DNA of 64,000 nt from Zonotrichia leucophrys gambelii. Taxonomy: Eukaryota > Chordata > Aves > Passeriformes > Passerellidae. Numbering within the stretch: position 1 is the stretch's first letter; every line of letters starts with the position of its first letter. Location: positions 68,961,216-69,025,215 of the forward strand of contig NC_088171.1 in NCBI RefSeq assembly GCF_028769735.1, in the 5' to 3' direction. The notes under the pieces are model-generated. The model was not told the DNA's origin and searched no databases. It saw nothing but the letters and a program-made list of their open reading frames with translations. Positions 28,601 to 41,632 of the stretch are shown piece by piece. The translations under genes and the position numbers were made by a program.

Positions 28601-31124
28601 GTGCAGCACTCACAGGCTAAAATGCACCTGAAAGCAGAGGAAGGCTCATGCAGTATTCAGGACCCAGCACAGGTGAGAAATTACATGCACGACAAGCTTG
28701 ATATTCTGCCTGGGTTTTGCACAGTGAGGCTTGGCTCACAAGAGCTGTGCCTGATGTAGGATTTAATAAGGCAAGGGAAAGGAGGGGGTGATGGGGAACC
28801 TCACCTAAAGCAGATTAGGATGCTGGGCTCATACTGCTCTGCAGGCTGGCACAAAGCAGAGCATTGACCAGAGCCAGCCAAAACTCTTGTTTCGTTGGTC
28901 GTTGCCAGGTAGCGTGAGCCTTCTGAAGGGTTTATTATCCAAGTAACAAAAGAGGAGGGTGAGTTTTCACTGACACAGAAAGATTACATTGCCGAGGTTC
29001 ATCTCTGCACAACAATTTTTTCCCCCATTGTTGCTTTTTTTCTGTCTTATTTCAAGTACAAAGAGAGCATGCCAGAAGCGGGAGAGGAAAAGCAAAGCTC
29101 AGCCTGTAAACAGAATGGAAACTCGATCTTAGAGTGATTTTAAGATATTCCAGAACTTTTCAGGGACCAGGAATCTGTAAGTTTGAGCTACTGCCTTCCC
29201 CCAGGACTGCATTTAAGATTGCTGAAGTCAGTGAAGTTGTGGACTGGTCTCTTATCTGTGGATAAATATGCATCCCAGAGTAATTGCTTAAATGAAGTAA
29301 TCATTGGCATGTGGTCTCCCAGCTCAGGGTTTCCCAGGTTAAGGGACATGGCCAGCATCTGTATGTTTGGCAACAGCAGGACACACATTTTTACTGCTAG
29401 TGCCACCAGTGCTTACAAGGACATGAGCAGGTTTACCAGGGAAGGGAACAGATCAAAAGAGGTTTCTCTGATTTTTTATCAGCTCCTTGCATGACCTCTT
29501 GGCCCATCTATCTCAATTAAGGATCACGTTTACAGTTGCAGTGATTTATCTGAGCTGCCTACTCTCAAAATGCAGCCTCCAGCTCTCAGCTATTTTCACC
29601 TTCACATAGCTCAAAGCAAATATTGGAGGGGGGAGGGATGGGTATGATATTTAAACCTTACAAAAGGCTGGGAAAAGCCCAATTCTCTTTCAGTCTTGTT
29701 CCCCAGAACACCAATATCTTAAACTGATAGCTATTACACTGGCCACTTTCTTTATCCTGACAGTCTCTGCTGGAGTTACTGACCACAGCTGGATTCCTGT
29801 ACTTCAGAAATGCTCACTCCAGAGCTCAAGTGTGTGTTGGGTGAGACAGGATCTGACTGCTGCAGGAAGCAGCAGGGCTGAGCAAGGCAGACACAGATGC
29901 TGAGCGCTGGAATGCAGAAAGTTTTGCCATCTCTGGTCTAGGAATGTAAATGAGATAGTTATAGCAGAAGAAATTACTGTAGCAAGCTAAGTAATCATGA
30001 CGCAAATCAGAATTTTTTTTTAAAAATTACTGCATCACCAGTTACTTTTACTTCTAGTTTCTTATCCTTCTGTGCTACACAAGAGTTTCCCATAAAGAAT
30101 TATTTTTACTGTTGTAATTGAAATTGTTAACAAGGGAGAGGTTAACTTACAAAATAATTGTCACTTCCTGCAGTGTTTTGTTTTTTTTATTCCATTATGT
30201 GTAGCACCCCAGCCTGGCCACAGGCTCCAGTATAAGTTTTCTGCTTGCAACAGGAATTTACTCTGCCTGGTAGCTACTCTTCTACCCCTCAGCAGCAAGC
30301 CACAGGCACTGAATGGCCAAAAGTGGCCCATGTTGAAATTAGTTCTCCTGAATGGATCATACTTGTCCTGGAAATGGCCAAAGGACTTTTGTCTTCAAAG
30401 CCCTCAAACCAGCAAGTCCATTTTGAGCACAAGGCTCAGAGGGCAGGGCTGCCTCCTGCCCTGGTCAGATGGCACCCAGTGCTGTGTGAGCACACCTGGC
30501 TGAGGGCTTTCCTTCAGTATTGTGAGTTAGTCCTGGGAGGAGAAGAGCTTTTTGTGGGATGAGAGAAGGGACTTGGAATTGCCATGTCTTTTGTGGGGTT
30601 TCTTCGCCCACTAACAGTACTTCCTATGCAGGCTGCTTTTCACATTGTGTTTTCTTCCTCCCCCTTGGGACAAACACTGCTTTTCTTTACCAAAAGGAAG
30701 GATGTAGTTGCTTACAGACCTGGGGGAGAGAGAGCTTGCCTGTGCTGTCTTTGTTGTATTCATTTGTGGGGTTTGTAGCCTGTTTTTTAAGATAAGCAAA
30801 GCTTGAACAGTCATGTTTTCTGTCTGTCTTCCCACACAATTTTTCTTGAATTTGTTGACAAATACAATTTTAACTTGATAAATGTTCTTGAGATATCAAT
30901 GATACTGTATTTCTGTAAGTTTTCAGGAAATAGATGGTAGTTCAGCAGGAAAGATTGTGCTAACATTCTAAGACACAAGGTAATGAATTTATTCTTTACA
31001 GCGGAGAATCCACGTGGAAAAAAAACCAGGTGCCTGTAATTCTTCCATCTGGGGAGCTGCTATCAAAAACAGGCAGAGGGCAAGCAAAAATTAAATATTG
31101 TGTTGTCAAGGCATGAGCAGCACT

Positions 31125-31125
<1 letters not shown>
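22617..31125. other. Intergenic DNA, no gene recognised
   Basis: AT-rich sequence without a recognisable gene or interspersed repeat. A homeodomain-site-rich patch lies at 23,270-23,375 (several TTTAATT and TTAAT words). Confidence 0.55.
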
Positions 31126-31158
<33 letters not shown>

Positions 31159-31168
31159 GTATATATGC
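31126..31168. repeat. (TA)n microsatellite
   Basis: A run of about a dozen AT units followed by interrupted GTATATGTATATATG. It lies about 90 bases to the left of the NUMT. Confidence 0.95.
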
Positions 31169-31259
31169 AAGTGGAGCATACAGGGTATGCTTTGGAGACA
31201 AGGTGATGGTGCAGCCACTTCACCCAATGGGCAAGAGGAAACTTGTTTAGGAGAAGGGT

Positions 31260-31329
31260 CAGGAGGTAGTTTAGTTAAAAATGCTGGCTTTGGGAGTTGA
31301 AGATGAGGGTTTGAGTCCTTTCTTCCTGA
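31260..31329 (+). pseudogene. Mitochondrial tRNA-Pro copy (in NUMT)
   Basis: The plus-strand cloverleaf has the acceptor stem CAGGAGG paired with CTTCCTG (one G-T pair), discriminator A, and the anticodon TGG in the sequence CTTTGGGAG. In mitochondrial DNA this gene lies on the opposite strand to cytb and tRNA-Thr, which is exactly the relation seen here. It is one end of the inserted fragment; I could not recognise ND6 or control-region sequence beyond it. Confidence 0.85.
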
Positions 31330-31345
31330 GATGGGGTAGTGGTTA

Positions 31346-31413
31346 ACCCTAAGAAGGGGTTTAGTCTTCAGTCGTTGGCTTACAGGACCAATGTTTTTAT
31401 AAACTATTAGAGT
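31346..31413 (-). pseudogene. Mitochondrial tRNA-Thr copy (in NUMT)
   Basis: The minus-strand cloverleaf has a 7-bp acceptor stem (ACTCTAA with TTAGGGT) and an anticodon arm whose 7-base loop CCTGTAA carries the TGT anticodon for Thr. It lies three bases after the cytb stop codon, as in mitochondrial DNA. It has mitochondrial-type arms and no nuclear Pol III promoter logic, so it is treated as a pseudogene. Confidence 0.85.
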
Positions 31414-31416
31414 TAA

Positions 31417-31539
31417 CTAGAGTTTGAGTAGTTTATTTTCTAGGGTGGCCACAAGGGGGAATGAAGCTAGAATGATTGTGAAGTAAGTGAATGAGGCTGG
31501 TTGGCCAATGATGATGGATGGGTGTTCTACTGGTTGGCC
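31417..31539 (-). pseudogene. Mitochondrial cytochrome b C-terminal fragment (in NUMT)
   Basis: Minus-strand translation gives 40 residues beginning [17 protein letters not shown] and ending LENKLLKL followed by TAG, the typical C-terminus of vertebrate cytochrome b (last membrane helix and tail). The frame is uninterrupted. Only about a tenth of the gene is present, and it sits in nuclear DNA, so it is a non-functional fragment. Confidence 0.9.
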
Positions 31540-34500
31540 CTGTCCCCAAAGAAGAAGAGCAATCTGCATCCCCATTTGTGCAGGCAGTGGGCAACAATCC
31601 TTCCTGGAAACAGGAAACCTGCTGAGGAATTTAGGGAATGGCTACTTACAAATCTAAATTAAGAGCCTTGGGGAGGACTCACCAGCTCTGTGCCTTAGTT
31701 TTCATATTTGAAAGTGAGCTGCTCTGAGCTCTGGTGAGGGTGGTGCCTGCAGCATCTGTGCTGTACCCAGCCTCTGTGTCACAAATGTTAATCAAGAGCA
31801 GCAGCATGAAGGGCAAAGGTACTCCTTGCAGAAAAGGACAGTGGGTCAAAATCACTTTTGTCATCCCCTATAAATCTCCCAGTTCTACCTCTAGGGCTGA
31901 AACCTAAAATTGCTGAGTGTGCAACTTCTGTGTGTAAGAGCACAAACCTTAAATTGCTAGCACTGCATTACCCTGCACTTGAAAAGCCACTGCCTGTATT
32001 TTTAACTGCACTTAGGTTGCACGCTGTCAAGGGAAGCTAAAAATTCTATCTCTTTGAATTCAATGATATTGATGATCCTTTAAATATCAGAGAGGTAATT
32101 TCTCTGCAGCGTGGTGGCTTCTGGACTTTTGTGACTTTCCAGCACATGCAGATGAGGAAGATCTGTGTGTGCTTGTCTATCATGGATTATCAGCAGTCAT
32201 TACAGAATTATTTCTCAATATTATTGCTCTAATTTGTGACAGTTAGCTAAGATAGCTGGAATGTTTTAAAAATTATTTTTTTTAAAATAAAAAGGTCATT
32301 CTGGTAGAATAATCTACCAGATGTCTGTAAATAACAGACAGCTACGATGAAGCCACTTGCAGGCTGAGAGCAAGTTCTCCACTGAGACATGAAGAAAACA
32401 GGGGAACATCTGCCACTGCCCATGCAAATGGCAGGTCCCAGCTGTGTGTGACGGGAGGGAAGGGAAAGGCACCTTCAGAGGATGCGCCTGGCTGAGGTGA
32501 AACATCATACTGTTGCAATTAATAAAAGAACCGGCACACTTGCCCTGGAGTAAATGTGCTGTGGTCTAAGATACCTTCTTTGGAAGAGTAAAATACCTGC
32601 CCTATTCTGATGCTCTTTGAATAAGGCTATTAAAACCACTGGTGTAACTTAAATCTAGAATTCAAGGCTGTTTGGTGGCTTAATGCATTGGGCCTCTTGC
32701 TGGCTTATGGAGGGACTGATATAGACTTCCGTTCCCACCCTAAATCCCTGATCTTGCCCCCTCAGGGATATCAGTTCATGACCCCATTGGTCACTTCAAA
32801 TGAGCTACTTGACCTGAGTGAGCAGAATAGCACTTGGCCCCATGGAAAATGCTGCACAGGCAACACAATGTCTGTCAGGGGAGGAAATAAATCATGTTGT
32901 TCCTAAATGATCACTATAGTCAATTTAAGAAGGAGTGCTTATATTCTGAAAAGTAATTGCTGTCCAATGGGTTTTTTCGCCCAGCCATGACCAAGCACTT
33001 TCCCTCTAGGAGCAGCAGTGCAGGAGAAAGGGATTGTTTGTCAGACCTCCAGTGGGAAATTGGAAGATTTGCAGAATAAATAACATCAAAAGCCTAATCA
33101 AAGTTGAGTTTTTCCTAGTAACACTTCAGGATCCTGCTTCATTTTTTGCTGTTTCCAGCAGCACACAATTAGTGATCAAACCTGCCAACCTCTGAGAGCT
33201 GGGCCATTTGGATGGAATAATTGGGCTTTATTGGCTGTCTCTTGAGGACTCATTATTATGCTTACAAAAATGGGCAGTAGGGCACAGTCTGTATTCTCAA
33301 TATATTTTACTGTAGTTCCACCATAATTCCACAACCATTGCACCAATTACATGAGTAGTGTGTGAGGGGGGCATGGGAAAATGCTTTGCTCAAACACACT
33401 TCTTGGGTCTGTCAGCTCTTGACTTTCAGAGGGGAAATGAAGTTAGGGAAGGTGGAGGGGTGAGGAGAGACTTGTCTGGTGTGCATTAGACCCCCAGTAC
33501 TGACAATCAAAATCTCTGCATCCTCATGCCAAACTTGAAGCTGTCATGGTGTGGGACCTTTGCAAATCATTGCTCTCTGTGCCTCCCCTATCAGTCTCTG
33601 TGAAATGACCCTGGGGAATATATTGACGTGGCAAGCTGCAAAGAATAGGCTTTGAATGTGGGTTTATTATCTTGGAATGAAACTTGCAGTCCATGTAACA
33701 TGTAATAGTAAGCAGAGTGGAGGTGTGTGGTTTATTTTAATAGTTGTGTGTGTGGTCTAACAGAGAAAGCTTTTATTAATGTGAGTTTTGCCTTGTGGTA
33801 ATTTATCCATGCACTTAACCTTGTTGTTGAAATTTCACACCTTTAGCTGCTGCCTGTGTCAGACAATGGATGTCACCCAACTATTCCCCAGCTCACTGCT
33901 ATGCACTAATTAGCTCAGAATACAGCTCTGGTGAAACTAAAGCCCAGTCATATGTGGAGATGGTAAAAAGTAAACTGAGACAGAAGTCCAGGGGCGTGTC
34001 ACAATGGGCTCTGCATCAAGGAACAAAACAGCCAGAATTTGTTTACAGAGGGCTAGCATTCAGCTACTGAGGATTTAAATTCTTATGTATTGTGTGACAT
34101 ATTGCTGTGCCAATTACCTACCTGAAAGAGCTAACAACAGAATTCAGGGGCACAGAGACATATGCAGTTTTTCTGCTCTGTCTTGAAGAAAATAATTTCA
34201 TGTTCCATTCAGAAAAAAATATTTAATAAAAATAATTGTCTTGTATAATTAGAACTTAGAGCCAGACCACCACTGGATCTACCATGTTATATTAATATTC
34301 ATTTGATTGCATTTTCGAAATATTACATGGACCTTTTTTTACCCTCTTGTTTCAGGAGCTTTTCTCTATCTCCCCAGTATTCCAATTGAAGATGACAGCA
34401 ATATTCAAAGTCTAATCTATTGAGTCCAATTTATCAGTTTACTTGTGCTGAACTGATAAGCTGCACTCATTGTTTAAGATAAGTTCTTATATTTCAAGGA

Positions 34501-37500
34501 GACAATATGAGCTCACTCATACAATTACATGAAACACCACTTGGCCTGTGGGGACACTCCTGCTGTGTCTGCTCCTATTGTTTTCATCTCATCTGTTTCA
34601 ATGTTATCATCACCATTTGCAGACAGCTGATGACACCAGCTACTTATCAGTCCATTTCTGCTCTTGCTGACAGCTCAGTGTAAATTGCCGAAAAAGGGAT
34701 GTGCTGGTTTTCTTTGCATGTTGCACCTGCTGGAGAAGTTTAACTCAGCCATACAATTACAACACACAGCTACATATAGCTACGTGGTACATTTAAATAT
34801 TGATAGTGCCTTCAGACTCAAAATCCAAAATGCATTTGTACCCATTCCTTAATTATTTCATAAAATGCCAGAAGCTTGAGTGAGCTATGAAAGTATGAGC
34901 TTGGGATCTGTGGGAAGCACTGCTGGCTTTTTCTTATTTTCAGCAAACAAACAAAACTTGGAGTGTAATTCACTCCTGCAGAGGGTATCAGCACAAAATA
35001 TATGCATATTGCACCTATTTAGAGGACTTAGCTAGGACCTAACTGGTACATTTTTTGGTAGATCTTTACTAGTCACAAATTTCACTTCAAGCGGGTGCGG
35101 CTCCAAACTCACTATTTTGTTTGTTGGATTTAGTTTGTTTTGAGACTTTTACTTCTGCTTTCAAGAAGAAAAAACTGAGTTCTTTTCTCTGGCATAGCAG
35201 GAGAACTGTTCTCAAATTCCCAGTGAATTATGCTGTTTAAATCCTTAAAAAATCCCAAGGTTTCCATGGTGTCACTAAAAGGAGAGCATCATTAAAAGGA
35301 ATGTCATTGCTCTTGCATAAACGAGGATGGAAATTACTCAAAGAAAATTAGTTTTTACCCTCTTCCACGAGGAGTGAAAAGAACCCAAGAAAATTCTCCC
35401 TTGTGTGCAGTCTGTGACCCCAGACTGTGTCTTTAGCAGGGGCAATCAGAGAAATTATCTTTTCATTTGCTTGGTTACACCATCCTGCTGCTATTTCTGC
35501 TGCAGAGTAGAATGATGCTTTCAGATGTGAGCTCCAAAAAGAGAGGTGGACAGGATCCAGGGCACACTGAACTTTTATCCAGCTAGCACAAATCCAAAGT
35601 GTCCCACTCACCTCAGGACAACTGAGAGCACCTCTTTTTCCAGGCTATGAATGTGTTGGTCCTCACAGGTTGGCACTCACAGGTGAGATAACACAAGGAA
35701 AAGTGCTACTCCAGCCCAGCTCAGCTCCTTGGAAAACCTGTAAATTCATTACTTTTTTTTTTTTTTTTTCCCAAGGATGCCTGGAAGGCAAAATTGCTAA
35801 AGGCAGTGGCTGTCATGACTAGTTTAATTAGTACTTTTGCACTCTAATTCTACTAAATTTAGCACCTCTGTCTGCTAATCTACAGTGCAGCTGGAAGGCA
35901 TTGGATATAGATGGAAAATGAAAATTAATTGCCCTGGCCTTCGGGACTATAATGATGACAGAATTTAGTAAATAGCTACATTTTTTCTCTCTCAGGAAAA
36001 AAAGCCAAAGACATGATCACAAATACCTGGAAACAACCAATGTGTTAAATAATTGCATTCCATGTACAGCCAGCAGAGTGTACAGGGTATTATTGAATCC
36101 ATTTCAGATCGAGTCCCAAGCAGGATTGTACAGACTGATCCTATTAATTGCCACCTATTTGTTATCTGGAAGTAAGAAAAAGGTGGGTTTTGTATGTGGA
36201 CTCCGGTGGGAAGTCAAGGCCTTTTAGTCCTTATTATCTTCCCATGCTGTACATAGGGACGGAAAATTCACTGCCAGAAGGTTCCTGTGAGCAGGAGGAG
36301 AGACACATCCTCTTCCTCTACTCCCAGGGAGAACAATAGGGTTAAATAGCTCCATGTTATTTTTCACACTCTCTCCAGAGACTCATAAAATTTTCCTCCT
36401 CATGCCCAAAGGAGCACAGCCTCCTAACAGCCTCGGAGGAATTTCAGACAGATCGTCTCTCCCCAGGGTATCAGCCAAGCCTTAGCAGCACAGTCCAAGC
36501 TGAAGATCCCTGGGATGTGTTGTGATACTTCTCACCCCTCCTTGAAAAGTGAAGAAGTGAAGAGGAAAAAGAAATTAAAAGCTGGAAGTGGTTGCCACAT
36601 TAGCTCTCAAAAAGAGCTGGTCTCTCCTCGCTGCATCCTCTCCTCCTGGACCAAGTCCCTAAGGGAGGAGATGTGGCCACTTTTCTCCTCACAGATCCAA
36701 GGCAAAATGAAAGGACCTTGCACATTCCCAGCTCTCCTGTGGCTGGGTGGGAGCCCTCATCTCACCAAGGAGAGTGGGGGAGGCACGGATGGTGGGAGCC
36801 CTGCTTCCCTGGGGCTTGGTTTTGCAGATCATTATGAAGACTCCCTGTGCCAAGACACAAGAGATGGAGGGCGTCACCTCACTCTGCCTCCCAGGTCTTT
36901 GGGGAGTTCATTTTGTAAGAAAATACAGAAGTCACCTTTCCAGTACAATCCATAGTTAAGGAACATGATTTTTGTGCCTCACTATATCTTAGACCTTTGA
37001 AAAAAATAATGTGTGTCTGTGCATGCACACAAAGCCAACAAAACAATTCATACTAGCTGGATATTGCAGATGTTTTTAAAAATGCATTTTCCTTAAGATC
37101 CTGAAATCCTACACTATTCCTACTGTTAAAAGAATGCAGAGGAAAGCACATGCTTTATTGTGCCCCGTGCTAGCATGGCTGACTGAAAGGATTGGGATGG
37201 ATAGACACGTAGCAACCAATGTAAGGTAGCTTTGTGCACTCAGTGTTGCTCTCTGGAGGCATCCAACCCTGACCTTCAGCTGTAAAAGCATGCTAGGCTC
37301 CTACCTTCAGGCATCTGTGTTGGATTTAAACTAGATGCTGGAAGGGCAAGGGAGATTGGATAGTGATCCAAATTTCCCCCACCACCAGCAATTACAAATT
37401 GCCTGTTGGGGACTTTGAGGTGCTTCATGGTACTTTGATGGTACTTTGTCAGCCATAATTTATGCTTTGCTTCATCTATAGTTCTGGAAAACAACTTTTC

Positions 37501-40500
37501 TCTGTTTGCCCTGGGGTTTTTTGTTCTACTATTCAGAAACCCAGTGACAACAGATTTAGTTTCTCTAACTGCAAATTTCAGGTGCAAATTACTTGTAACT
37601 AAATGTCCAGAAAAAGCTTTTGTATTGTTTCTCTGTCATCTTTTTCTGGGGAAAAAAAAAAAATAGCTTGAGGCAGTTTCTAGAGGTGTTGGGCTTTTGC
37701 ATATCCTTACAAAATATATGAGATTCTTCAAAGTAAACAAGAAAGTCAGAGATACATTAAGTTTTTTGAATTCCAGAAAGGAAAAGGAAGATTGTAATGT
37801 CCTGGTTTAAATACAATGCACTTTATCTTGGGGAGGGGGGAAAGAATCTTACTGGCACTGTCATTATATGCTGGGCAAGATGAAAATACATCCTTAAGTG
37901 GAGATGTAGACTTGAAACTCTGTTCAGCAGCCTTGTGTGCAAGCTGTGACCCTGGTGTTTCAGAGAATCTCAACAAATGCCCAGCCTCACTTGTATAAAA
38001 TGAGATAATGGAAACCATGGCTCTTAAAACCACAAGGGAAGTTTTCCAAAAAAAGAGAAAGGACTAAACTGTGGTGGGCAAAATTATAGCACTTTATAAG
38101 AAAGTACAAGTGGTTCTGTGCCTGCTATGTGAGGGTAACAGCATGAGTGCTCCCAGATCATTCACTGGGTATAGAAGGTGTTTTCAGGATCTGGATTATT
38201 CCCACAAACACTAAGGCTTACCAAATTACTGAGAATAATATCACAGTAAAGCCTTTGCAGTCAGGGAGAGCTGTAAGCTGGGAATTTGGCACACAAGGAA
38301 ACTGTTGCAGAATGTATTTATCCAGGGGATACTTTTGAAACTGTTAATAAAATCTGAAAACAGAACGGATTTAAAGCTCCTCCTCAAGGAGAGGCTACAA
38401 ATTGGGACATGAAATGTAAAATGTTACAGTTTGTTCCTCTCTACACAATACAACATCCTGCCAGCAACAAAGAAGTTCCTCTTCTGCAAACTTTGTTGCA
38501 TACTACTTGTTGTGGGAGGTGGAAGGAGGTTCGGAAGTTCAGTAAATACCTACGGTCAAATCAGTGATGAGTCCTTACACTCCCATCCTGGAAGACCTTA
38601 AATTTCCCCAGGATATTGGATGCATTCGAAAAGGGGCTGCAAGTACCATGGACTTCATCAAAACCGTGTCAGATACTCTGAAAGGAATAGGCACATAAAT
38701 AAAAGAGAGTGAATTCACTTGTTTCAATCAATTATCTGATGGAACACATCCACCAGAACAGTGGGAATCCCATAATTTCCCTCCTTCTGAGGAACTGGAA
38801 ATTTCTCAGGAAAATGCCTACAGAACAGGATACTCCCAAATACCCTGACTTTACAGAGCATATGCCTAAATTCATCTCCTCCCAGAGATACATGTAACAT
38901 ACAGTTTCCAATCAAAATCTGATCAGAGGCTTTCAAGGTTCTTTTGAAGCCTGAGAACGTCACAATGTCAATTACAAGATGTGCTACAAATGTATGGGTT
39001 GGATTTCAACCCTGTGCAACTGGTGACTCAGCTTTGCCTGTTTCAGGCCAGCTATCAATTTGCAGAAGGTCACTGAGGTCCATTCAAAAATATTTTTTCT
39101 TCAGCCAAACCAAATGCTGACTGTTTTGTGAAAAGGTGAAGCTGACATTAATGTTTTCCATGACACTAGTGGCCAGCCCTTAAAATGGAAGGAATAGAGA
39201 TGCCTAGTATCAGTCACAACTCAGGAGCTTGCAGCTTATGCAATGAAAGGTCTGATTTAGAGCTCACTGGAGTTTTAGGTAAATTCACTTAAAGAAAACA
39301 ACAGCCCCTGAACTTTGTCCAGCTTGGACTCTGTTCCTCTTTTTCTGTTTTTAAAAGAAGTAATTATTAGCTTCGTACCATTCCTACTTTGTCCACTTTT
39401 AAGATGGTGAGGAAAAGAAACTTTGTCCTAAATTTTAAAACTTACTATCTGTAGTTTTCTTCACTTTTTAGTAAGGTCAGTGCTCATTAAGCACTGCACT
39501 GGTTTGCCTGGAGGTTTTGGAGCTGGTTGGATGCTTCATTCCCAACAGAGTGAACAACTTCCTCTTTACATCTACATTCATCAGCTGGATAAAGGTTTGC
39601 CCTCAAATCTGAAAATAGTAGAAGGATGTGTTTAAGTATCTAAGAAGAAGTTTTAAAATAACTGGCTCCAGAAGCATTTTCCCATAGCAACATGCTTTTA
39701 AAAATAATTGAGGGAGGTTAACAGAGAATTCCTGCATAATTACACAAATACATCTTCATCTTTTACCAGGGGGTTCTTAATCACAAAAGCATGTAGCAGG
39801 GGAGAAGCTGAATGGAGCACCAGTTAATCATCTGCTCTAGGTGGGCTTATGGAACTAAGCAGGAGCCAGAGAGGTGCCTGGTCAGGATAACAGTCTGACA
39901 CCGAATAAGGAGATCATGAGTAGGTCAACACTACCAGCCTATCTCCCTCCTGCCTAAAGCCCAGGAATAGTGTTACAGCTAATTACCATACAGAGCCTTT
40001 TGTCAAAAACCAAATTACCAGGAACACTTGATCCTTGTGGAAAAGAACTGGAGATAAGAAATGTCCTGCTTAAGACAGCTGGCAGGACAGCTGAAAGAAC
40101 ACAGAAGGTTTTGCCAAGGTAGGTTTGGGCTCACTGCCTATCTCATTCCAAACCACCATTAAACTGGTGGAAGCCTTTGATGTTCTTCCATGGTGCCGTC
40201 ACAAGTAGGAACAATTTGCAACATTTGCAATCACTAGTGCAGACTTTTTACTTTGTAAGTAAAACTCTTAAAACTCATTGCCCAGCGGAGGTCTTCCCGA
40301 GGAAAATGGTTGGACCCCTGGCATGGCTGAAAAGAATGTTTGCTTGACACCATGTACAGGTTTGCCAGCAAGACTCAGCCTCCTCCTTGCCAATTGTGGC
40401 CATCAGGATTTCCTGTTCTGCTGGTTGACCATCCATTGACCACCTGAGTGGGCAGTGGGAGGCAGGGAAAGGCCGCAGCAAAAGCTGCTCATGAATAATC

Positions 40501-41139
40501 CTTTGTTATCTCTTAATTACAAACAGAAATCTTGTATGGATGAAAGTCTAATTACTTTTTCCAACATCATACTGTACCAGGTCTGCTTCTTCATGCAATT
40601 GTTTACAATCTGCTGTTTTCTTTGGGGTTTTTTAAGCCTGGGGAGGTTTTGTTGCTGTTTGTTCCTTTTTTAAGCCAAACCTCTCCAACTCCAGCTGACT
40701 CATCCCTTGTAGCATTTCTTCTTGATCGAGGTGTAACATCTCATTCTCTGCTTGCTGCTGGCAGCTTTTCCATCCTAGCAAAAACTTTTCTAACTAGATG
40801 TCTGCAGCTGCAAAAGAACTTGAGTTTCCACGCTGTCTTGTGTATTTTCAGCCTTCTCAGACTCAGCAACCTCACTGGACAGCAAAAGGAAAAAGCTGGG
40901 ACAAGTCTGCAGTGGGTTATTTGTTGAAGTATACATGGTATGACTAATGCGCTTTACCTTTCCTCAGCGAGCTGGGTGTGTGCTGAGCAAACATCCTGGC
41001 AAGCTGCACGTGACAGCCAGACCCTACTGGTCCAGAACAAAACTAGCTGGAATTTCACCCTTCAGCTCAAATGCACCAGGTCCTGGGATTCTAGTAGTGT
41101 AAAATAGAGAGCTCATTGGATGAATAATGGGGCCTACCT
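31540..41139. other. Intergenic DNA, no gene recognised
   Basis: Mostly unique AT-rich DNA. Two small adjacent hairpins lie at 32,300-32,340, a 17-T run at 35,753, a patch rich in TTAATTA-like words at 35,815-35,945, and a perfect 11-base tandem duplication at 37,427-37,448. No gene is seen. Confidence 0.55.
35753..35769. repeat. Poly-T run
   Basis: About 17 consecutive T. No retroposed gene copy is recognisable on the adjoining side, so it is treated as a simple homopolymer. Confidence 0.85.
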
Positions 41140-41212
41140 CTCTCATTCTCTCCCTTTCTCCCTTTTTCTCTCTCTTTGTTTTATTGTTATTTATTTATTT
41201 ATTTGTTTCAGG
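41140..41212. repeat. Pyrimidine-rich tract followed by (TTTA)n
   Basis: A C/T stretch (CTCTCTC, CCCTTTCTC) runs from about 41,140 to 41,180, then TTATTTATTTATTTATTTG. A simple low-complexity region. Confidence 0.8.
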
Positions 41213-41632
41213 AGTCCAGAGACTCCTTGATTTCAAGCTGCATAAATTCAAGTAAAAAAACCCCTCCATTATGATAGAAATGCTTGGCATTTCCAGGGTA
41301 GTGGTTAACAGCTCAAGACAACCATTGCTAGCATGCTGGAAAGTGGGTTTTGACCTTTATGAGGTAAGATAGAAATCAGTGGTAATGCCTGAAGAGACAA
41401 AGTCTGCCAGAGTGACCACACTGCAGAGCTGTATTTGCACAAGCTGCCTTGGCTTCCAGATAATTACAAACTATGTAATTGTAGCAGTGCAAGCCTCTTA
41501 TCTCTCAAATCTTCAAATGTTTATAGGAAATACAACCAAAATGTTAAATATTGTGCCATGATTTTTCCCCCAACTTCTTTTTTTTTCTCTTTTGTTCTTA
41601 AGATCATTATTTTGTTTAATAGGAGAATCAAC

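Larger units (their letters stand above)
31260..31539 (-). other. NUMT: nuclear copy of mitochondrial cytb 3' end, tRNA-Thr and tRNA-Pro
   Basis: Read on the minus strand, these 280 bases give the C-terminus of cytochrome b, then tRNA-Thr, then the complement of tRNA-Pro, in the order and orientation of bird mitochondrial DNA. All three parts are nearly intact: the cytb tail reads open to its stop, and both tRNAs fold with correct anticodons. The flanks (TA microsatellite at about 31,128 on one side, unique sequence on the other) are not mitochondrial as far as I can tell, so this is a short nuclear insertion. The boundaries are estimated to within about 10 bases. It is a passenger and is not expected to function. 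Confidence 0.9.

Noticed and set aside
31260..31329. Functional nuclear tRNA-Pro gene
   Set aside because: The fold is mitochondrial in type and the neighbours are cytb and tRNA-Thr, so it is part of the NUMT.
32300..32340. Two adjacent small hairpins (9-bp and 7-bp stems)
   Set aside because: Each is at chance level for the window. The adjacency is curious but not enough.
37427..37448. Perfect 11-base tandem duplication
   Set aside because: Ordinary slippage-scale duplication without wider context.
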